Assembly: GCF_003265305.2 (NCBI RefSeq)
Contig: NZ_CP033459.1
Span: 558,001 to 622,000, forward strand
DNA from: Pseudoprevotella muciniphila
Lineage (GTDB): Bacteria; Bacteroidota; Bacteroidia; Bacteroidales; Bacteroidaceae
Reading direction: 5' to 3'
Length of the DNA stretch: 64,000 nt
Positions 58,370 through 64,000 of this stretch are shown here, in pieces. The position numbers and the translations under genes were made by a program. Each line of letters starts with the position of its first letter. The stretch's first letter is position 1. The notes under the pieces are model-generated. The model was given only the letters and a program-made list of their open reading frames with translations, was not told the DNA's origin and searched no databases.

Positions 58370-59113
58370 TTATATTTTTTCAATATCAACTTCTCCTAAA
58401 AGAAATTGTATTACCCCAACATAAGTTATGCCATCATCATCTGTCCAAGGCTTACGGTTGCCATCAAGCAAAACAATTTTCCGGAAAGAATCTCCTGTAT
58501 TCTTCATTGAAAAAGTCTCCTGCTCCTTCTTTTCTGGGGTATCGACATTAAGGGCTGACTGGACATATATTTTTTGCCGCGTAGTATTTATAACGAAGTC
58601 AATTTCATACTGCGAGGCTATTCTTTTCCCGTCAACCAACTTTCTGACTTCTACAATTCCCACGTCCACACTATAGCCAAGACGAAGTAGCTCTAAGAAT
58701 ATTAAGTTTTCCATCAGATGCGACCTTTCCTGCTGCCTGAGATTCAGTTTGGCATTTCTAAGCCCTAAGTCCATCGCATAGTATTTCTGTATGTTGTCAA
58801 AATACCGCCTGCCTTTAATGTTATACCTGCTTGCAGAGACGAATAAGAAGGCATCTTCCAAAAAGTCCAAATAGTTCTTGACCGTGTGGTTAGAAGTATT
58901 CATTCCCATAAGCGAACTTGCCGTATTAGCAAGTTTGGTTGGATTGGTCAAAGAACCGACAGCGGAAGACAATGCGTTCACCAAAGCGTCAAGCACGATG
59001 TCGTCTTTAAGATTATAACGCTCCACGATGTCTTTTAGATATACATTATTGAAAAGGCTGATAAGATATTTCCGCTTTTCCGCTTCATCCTTTTCCAAGA
59101 CAGCCAGCGGCAT
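58370..59113 (-). pseudogene. C-terminal part of a broken AAA ATPase (DUF4143 domain)
   Basis: 247 residues from the internal Met at 59113 (MPLAVLEKDEAEKRKYLISL). This is the DUF4143 C-terminal part of the archaeal-type ATPase family (AAA_14 plus DUF4143): LFNNVYLKDIVERYNLKDD, NHTVKNYLDFLEDAFLFVSA, YYAMDLGLRNAK, then a PD-(D/E)XK-like segment QYEIDFVINTTRQKIYVQSA. It continues the gene fragment at 59118-59687 in another frame; in intact relatives a Y-x-G-M-P motif joins the two, and YSGMP is visible here just after a stop. It cannot be a functional ATPase alone. Expression of the separate piece is possible. Confidence 0.75.
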
Positions 59114-59117
59114 TCCA

Positions 59118-59687
59118 CTATACTAAAGTTATTCTTTCAGCCTTCAATTTCACCCTACCATAAAACTCCCTGAATGAAAGCGGAAACACTTTCACTTCCG
59201 AGCCACGGTCTCGGAAGTTGGTAACGATGTCCTTCGACAGCATCTTGGAGTTGGAACCTGTCACATAGATGTCCAGGTTGTCCTGCATCCGCAAATCATT
59301 TAGGACATCATAGAAAGTCGTATAAAGCAGTTCCCTGTCTTCTTCAGGCACAGAACTCTCATCCAAATCGGTGTTCTTGACTTTATACGACAACTGGATT
59401 TCGTCAATAAAGACATAATACTTCTGACTATGATCGTTCGTCTTTTCTTTGACATAGGAAGAAAGCACACGAGGATTGCGATAAGGAGAATGTTCATCCT
59501 TATCCAATGCGATTTCAATGATATTATCTTCTGAGGCACCCTCTTTCAACAGATAATTCTTATACAAGGTAGAAAGCAGGAAAGATTTACCGGACCTCCT
59601 TTTGCCGGTTATGATTTTCACCTTTCCATTCCACCGTTTACTGATGAGTTCTTTAAGCAGTTGTTTACGTTCAATTATAATAGCCAT
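59118..59687 (-). pseudogene. N-terminal part of a broken AAA ATPase (AAA_14 domain)
   Basis: 189 residues starting at the ATG at 59687. Walker A is ITGKRRSGKSFLL (about 26-38), Walker B is YYVFIDEIQLSYK, and sensor region IYVTGSNSKMLSKDIVTNFR with RGSEVKVFPLSFREFYG. It then runs GRVKLKAERITLV into a stop, where relatives continue to Y-x-G-M-P. A shift of two bases within GTATAGTGG would rejoin it to the fragment at 58370-59113 (full length about 435 residues). Slippage in the TATA tract is the simplest cause. Such ATPases are often scattered as selfish or regulatory genes in Bacteroidetes. Confidence 0.8.
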
Positions 59688-59793
59688 ACTTTTTGCATTA
59701 CTTCCATTTTAGTAGCCAAACGCCACCATTTTGGAAGTACAAAGATAAATTCGTTTATATAAAAGAAGAAAATGATACTCAAAAATCCAATAA

Positions 59794-59824
59794 AAAAGGA
59801 ATGTCCGGTATGAACATTCCTTTT
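59794..59824. terminator. Terminator between the ATPase remnant and the glycosidase gene
   Basis: AAAAGGAATGT / ACATTCCTTTT, an 11-base stem with a 9-base loop and flanking A/T-runs; it lies 44 bases past the glycosidase stop codon on the minus strand. Confidence 0.8.
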
Positions 59825-59867
59825 ATAATCAATATGACAGACCTTTCAATTTGTACTGTCCTTGGAT

Positions 59868-62800
59868 TTATCTCACAATCTTCTTGCCGTTGACGATGTA
59901 AACTCCTTTGGCAGGTTTGCTTACCTTGCGGCCCTGAAGGTCGTAGATGGCGTTTTTATTGCTATTCATCTGAACAATATTGACGGCAGTTGGGTCGCCT
60001 ACGACTAGAGTTGCATCTGTGATGCTACCGCCATTGCCGAGAATGGTATTGCCTGCCACGGTGCTTCCTGCGGGGTCGAGACTGTTCCAGTCCACCTTGA
60101 AACGTATGCGGTAGGTGCCATCGGCTGTTGGTGCTTTGAATGACGGCGGGTTGAGCACATTGCGTGCACTGCCTGTGAGGTTTGTGCCCTCGCTGTTATA
60201 GCCGTTAGTATCGTTGCTGTCGTCAAAGCTGTAGAACGCGTATGTTTTCACATCGCCGGTAGCCGTGTGTGCTGAGGCATTTATATTCACATTGAACACA
60301 CCGTCGTTGTTTTCGTCGACGAATACGTAGCCATGCATCCAAGAGCCGTTGTAGTTGAAGGTTACGGTGAGTTTTTCACCCTTCTCCACCTTTATGACAT
60401 TCGAAGTGAGGTCCTGATAAGGCTTGTGGTTCGTATTTAATGTGAGTGTCGTCGTTTCACTCGTTTCGGGCTTGATGATAATGCTGTTGAGGTAGCGACT
60501 GCTGTTCGTAGGGTCGGCGTCGCGGTCGAAATTCACGTTGTATGGCGGGACAGCATCCACTGTTACCATAACAGTCTTAGTTACAGAGGGATTGGCAGCT
60601 GAGGTAGCGGTAATGACGGCAGAACCTTCTGCAATACCTGTTACCACGCCATCTGCAACCGTAGCGACAGATTCATCAGACGATTCCCATACGAGTTCTT
60701 TGTTGCTTGCATCGGCAGGAAGAACCGTTGCCGTAATCGTTACGTTTTCGCCTACATATACATTGTATTCTGTGGCATTGAACGAAATGCTTTCTGTGGG
60801 GATATTACCTACGATGACTTCAAACTGCGCCACGGCACCACCGTCGTCTGCTGCAGTAGCAGTGATGGTTACGGTCCCCTCACTTACACCCGTAATTGCC
60901 CCGTCAGCAACTGTAGCGATGCTTGGGTCGCTCGATGTCCAAACTATGCTCTTGTCGCTTGCATCGAGTGGCATTACTACATAATCCGGACGGATGGCAC
61001 TTCCGGCTCCCACTCTGTAAGAGTCAGCAGAGAAGCAGATACTGTCAACAGATACGAGGTTGCCACTACCATCTATGCCGTTGAATACATAGACTGAACT
61101 GGCTGGTATTGACAGGGTGAGTTCTGTGTCGATATTGATGGCTGAACCTTCGGTGAGACCGGAAAGTCTTATTTGGTCAGCGAAAGCCTTTTTGAGCGTG
61201 ATAGTGGTGTTGATGCTTTGCGGTATGTCGAGTGCTTTGCGAAGCGTTGTCTTGAAAGTCTGTCGGGTGTTGGAACCATTACGCAGTGTGAGTACAGCCT
61301 TACGACCATTCCATCCTGCCCAACCATAGATATTACATTTCGAGCCGTCCCAGGGATTGCCTCCTACCCAGTGGATATCGGGCAACACATCAGCGTTTTG
61401 ACGTTGCCACTTGATACAGTCGGCAAGGTCGCTCCAAAGTTTTCCGCTGTTGATGGAGTTCATCAGGCTATAGTCGTTGTAGAGTTCCACCATACCGCTA
61501 CCACATGCAAAAGCACAACGGAGTTCGCGAAGCACTGCGTCATAATCGCGTGTGCAATTTGCCGGGCTACTATATTTTGTTAAAATGAAGCCGTGTGTCA
61601 TCAATGTGTTGATAGGACAGATGGGGCTGTTCTGCACAAAATTCTGATAAACGAGGCGGTCGCGATAGGTAATCCAGTTCTCACGACTAATGGAGTTGTT
61701 GCCGATTGTTCCGAAGTCGTTTTCCTGACGCCATACGGCATCTGTTATCTTGAACCAGAATGGGCTTGCCCATGTTCCTACCGTAGTGTTGAAGAAGATG
61801 TCTTCCTTGTAGTTCTTGCGGATATCTCTTTCGGCATAGATAATGGCTTCTGCATTTTCTTCGCCAGTGGTGCCAGCATCAGGTCCTACTGAAGAGAACT
61901 GTGCGCTGATGCCATCAAACTTGAAGAAACGGAAATCGTAATCCGTCAGGAGCGTCTTACATGCCTTGGTAAACACATCATAATATGCTGTATTGGAGAG
62001 TTGCATACCGCCCTTACCATTCCAGTAGCCGCGACGATAGTTACCGCTTGTGCCATAGCCGCCAACCGGACCGAGCCAAGCACCGATGCCAGAACACATT
62101 TTGCGTGTAACCTGATCCACTTCCGTGAATCCGTTGGGGAAGTTGGGGTTGAAGGTCCATGTGCCGTATTCATCCCAGCCATCGTCCCAGACGAAGGAGT
62201 TGATGCTCACACCATATTTATCGAAAAGATTTGTTTTCCACTGGTTCACTACGTCAACGCATTGGTTGATGTTCATGTTCGTGGTGTATGAAGCATCGTT
62301 GTTTCGGTCGATGTTGAGTTCATACCAACTGATGTATGCCGGCATACAACGCCATGGCACAGCACGCTCTCTTTCAGAATATGCCAAGAACGAACGGCGC
62401 TGCTGTCCTGGAGCCACAAGTCCTACGACAGCACTGACGTTCCATTCGGTACCTGCCTTGAGCGTAGTATTTCTGCTCCAAAGACCTTGGATGGACACAG
62501 TGGCTTCGCTCGGTAAGTGGATGATTTCTTCTGTTTTAAGTGTTATTGTGATATTTCCGCTTGAGGTAAGCGCTTCTGAGTTCTCAACCATGTAGCGCAG
62601 TTTGTATGTACCACTGAAAGGAATGGTCATACTATATACATTTTCGCTTTTGGCTGTGCCTGTATATCCTATATGATAATCGTATGCTACGATGTCGCCA
62701 CCGCTGTCGAGAAGGTCAACACCCACGATATTGAGTCGATTGTTGCCTGACGAATAGTTGAACTCAACCTGGAACTTTCCAGAACCTTGAATTGCCAAAT

Positions 62801-64000
62801 CCTGACTTACACCATAAACATTTGGTGCGCTATATCCTAATTCGCCCATACGTAAAGGTATTTCACTCTGTTGCAGTTGTGTCCATGACGAGGGTGTCCA
62901 ACTGTCAGAAAGTGAACCGTTCTCCTCTATTGACGTTCCGGAAAGTGCCTTTAAGTCTGTTGATTTCTCTGCCTTTGGTGTTGCACTCGCGCCATCGAAT
63001 ACCACTACAGGTGCAATAACTTTTTCTGAATATGTAATAGTACCGCTGGATGTTACGGATTCCGTTTTTATCTCCACGAAGTAACGAACGAGATAAGTGC
63101 CCACTGCTGGAATATTGAGTGTATAAACATTGTTCGATTTCTGCCCACCTGTATAACCATAGTGATAGTCGCTTGCCACAACATTACCATCCATGTCCAG
63201 CGCATCAACGCCAACAATATTCAGACGATGGCTACCGGACGAATAGAGGAAAGTAACAGTTTGCGAGCCTGCAGTCTTAAAGGACAGGTAGCCTTGCGTT
63301 GCCACAATCTGGTCTGCGGTGTAACCCATCGATGTTATGGCTGATGGCGTTGCTGAACCCGGTGCATAATTGAAAGATGCCGAAGTCCAAGAATCGTATT
63401 GGAACTGTACGGGTATATTGTTGGACGAGCCAGATACACTATTTATGCCCATTGGTGTTTCAAGACCTGCAAAGATCTTGTCGCTCATCAAAACTGCTCC
63501 GCGCGTATTGCCCACAACTGTTGGTGTGCTTCCTGCAGCAGCCACGTCCACATCGTAAAGCAATGGAATGACGTTAAAGAGTTTCACGTCGGCAGAGCCC
63601 CTCAGTGTAATGTCCGTACGCAGATAATGGCTTCCGTCACGCAAATCTGCCTGCCAGAACACATTGACCACAGAGCCCTGATAAGTGTAAGTGAACCGAG
63701 CCTTGAGTGCTTTCCCAGAGAAATGTTCAGAACCTTTTACCGCAGTATTACTACCAGTAAGATCTATCATTTCAACACTTCGCAGGTTCATTTCAGAGGC
63801 TTTTACCTCTGTACTGCCATCGCCAAAAGCCACAGTAAAGAGTTCAGTGCCTGCCTTGAGATTCATTGCTTCGCAGCCGTCAAACTTTAATGTATTATTA
63901 GTCTTGACAAACGAAGCACTGAGCACGTTATTCGACAACGTATATATTGTTTCATTGCCTTGTGTTGACACCGTACTTTTTGCAGTACCCACTTCGTCCT
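59868..64000 (-). CDS. Very large secreted glycosidase, clan GH-D/GH36-like, N-terminus cut by window edge
   Basis: More than 1,375 residues; the frame stays open through the right edge, so the start lies outside and the GTG at 63992 is not the start. In order: a beta-supersandwich start (about 1-200); two related inserted domains sharing NIVGVD-LD-G and DYH-GYTG; a TIM-barrel (about 540-900) with SFVWDDGWDEYGTW, GAWLGPVGGYGT and the nucleophile-like FKFDGISAQF; a C-terminal beta domain; two Big_2 Ig-like domains (DASDKSIVWTSSDPSIATVA and a second copy); a beta domain; and the sorting-type end NAIYDLQGRKVSKPAKGVYI. Alpha-galactosidase-like activity on a glycan is inferred from the DDGW and K-x-D motifs. 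Confidence 0.82.
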   Translation of the reverse strand, partial: DEVGTAKSTVSTQGNETIYTLSNNVLSASFVKTNNTLKFDGCEAMNLKAGTELFTVAFGDGSTEVKASEMNLRSVEMIDLTGSNTAVKGSEHFSGKALKARFTYTYQGSVVNVFWQADLRDGSHYLRTDITLRGSADVKLFNVIPLLYDVDVAAAGSTPTVVGNTRGAVLMSDKIFAGLETPMGINSVSGSSNNIPVQFQYDSWTSASFNYAPGSATPSAITSMGYTADQIVATQGYLSFKTAGSQTVTFLYSSGSHRLNIVGVDALDMDGNVVASDYHYGYTGGQKSNNVYTLNIPAVGTYLVRYFVEIKTESVTSSGTITYSEKVIAPVVVFDGASATPKAEKSTDLKALSGTSIEENGSLSDSWTPSSWTQLQQSEIPLRMGELGYSAPNVYGVSQDLAIQGSGKFQVEFNYSSGNNRLNIVGVDLLDSGGDIVAYDYHIGYTGTAKSENVYSMTIPFSGTYKLRYMVENSEALTSSGNITITLKTEEIIHLPSEATVSIQGLWSRNTTLKAGTEWNVSAVVGLVAPGQQRRSFLAYSERERAVPWRCMPAYISWYELNIDRNNDASYTTNMNINQCVDVVNQWKTNLFDKYGVSINSFVWDDGWDEYGTWTFNPNFPNGFTEVDQVTRKMCSGIGAWLGPVGGYGTSGNYRRGYWNGKGGMQLSNTAYYDVFTKACKTLLTDYDFRFFKFDGISAQFSSVGPDAGTTGEENAEAIIYAERDIRKNYKEDIFFNTTVGTWASPFWFKITDAVWRQENDFGTIGNNSISRENWITYRDRLVYQNFVQNSPICPINTLMTHGFILTKYSSPANCTRDYDAVLRELRCAFACGSGMVELYNDYSLMNSINSGKLWSDLADCIKWQRQNADVLPDIHWVGGNPWDGSKCNIYGWAGWNGRKAVLTLRNGSNTRQTFKTTLRKALDIPQSINTTITLKKAFADQIRLSGLTEGSAINIDTELTLSIPASSVYVFNGIDGSGNLVSVDSICFSADSYRVGAGSAIRPDYVVMPLDASDKSIVWTSSDPSIATVADGAITGVSEGTVTITATAADDGGAVAQFEVIVGNIPTESISFNATEYNVYVGENVTITATVLPADASNKELVWESSDESVATVADGVVTGIAEGSAVITATSAANPSVTKTVMVTVDAVPPYNVNFDRDADPTNSSRYLNSIIIKPETSETTTLTLNTNHKPYQDLTSNVIKVEKGEKLTVTFNYNGSWMHGYVFVDENNDGVFNVNINASAHTATGDVKTYAFYSFDDSNDTNGYNSEGTNLTGSARNVLNPPSFKAPTADGTYRIRFKVDWNSLDPAGSTVAGNTILGNGGSITDATLVVGDPTAVNIVQMNSNKNAIYDLQGRKVSKPAKGVYIVNGKKIVR

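Noticed and set aside
63992-64000. GTG at 63992 as the start of the glycosidase gene
   Set aside because: The frame is open to the window edge (Asp-Glu-Val before it) and no signal peptide is present, so the true start lies outside.

Overview
The window looks like chromosome of a Bacteroidales bacterium, most likely Prevotella-like. The evidence is: promoters of the Bacteroidetes type (TTTG, 19-21 bases, TAnnTTTG, e.g. upstream of panC and the DUF1573 gene); a Bat aerotolerance operon; DUF4270 and DUF1573 proteins; an S46 dipeptidyl-peptidase; a serine-type sulfatase; and several secreted proteins ending in a type IX secretion-like C-terminal domain (pattern IYDLQGRxV ... KGxYI). No rRNA, tRNA, CRISPR array, intact insertion sequence or phage structural gene was seen. 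Species cannot be named from this stretch.

Layout. 1-5.2 kb: minus-strand MoxR / DUF58 / BatD-like / BatA / BatB / BatC operon, cut by the left edge. 5.2-6.2 kb: gene-free element bounded by a 61-bp perfect inverted repeat made of 9-base units. 6.2-9.2 kb: ThiE-like, prs, rtcB. 9.4-11.8 kb: DUF4270 lipoprotein and a half-length GT5 protein. 11.8-14.7 kb: a MITE-like palindrome, a secreted unknown, an anti-sigma-like protein and an ECF sigma factor. 15-19.1 kb: panC, panD, hemW and an M6 metalloprotease. 19.2-22 kb: a small Pro/Arg-rich exported peptide, an M23 peptidase and an OmpA protein.

22.1-29.2 kb is a tight minus-strand run: SPOR lipoprotein, rlmN, pdxA, then nucleotidyltransferase, ATP-grasp, CDP-alcohol phosphatidyltransferase, flippase-like membrane protein and HAD protein, with stop/start overlaps from pdxA onward. 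The last five look like a pathway that activates a phosphorylated head group, transfers it to a lipid and perhaps moves the product across the membrane. The head group cannot be read from the sequence. 29.4-30.4 kb is a YtxH / holin-like / small-protein envelope operon. 30.5-40.3 kb holds a two-repeat surface protein, a DUF5117-type metalloprotease, rlmD, mutY, a mannose-1-phosphate guanylyltransferase and a DUF1573 protein.

40.5-44.6 kb: ruvC, a ModF-like double ABC ATPase, an HD hydrolase and a convergent NhaC antiporter. 44.6-45.8 kb is gene-free and contains a 388-base-period tandem duplication. Each copy has a near-consensus promoter, about 95 transcribed bases and a terminator hairpin, so it looks like a twin small-RNA locus. 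45.8-54.5 kb: a large DUF4353 protein with a small CTD-like partner, DPP7, a VOC protein, a DUF3737 beta-helix protein and a MATE exporter. 54.6-58 kb: RluA-type synthase, sulfatase and an OmpA protein with a Lys-Pro-Glu-Pro linker. 58-64 kb: a structured palindromic stretch, a frameshifted AAA ATPase, and a very large clan GH-D-like glycosidase running off the right edge.

The observations most worth following are the twin small-RNA locus, the lipid head-group operon, and three intergenic palindromes built from short tandem units beginning with GTT.
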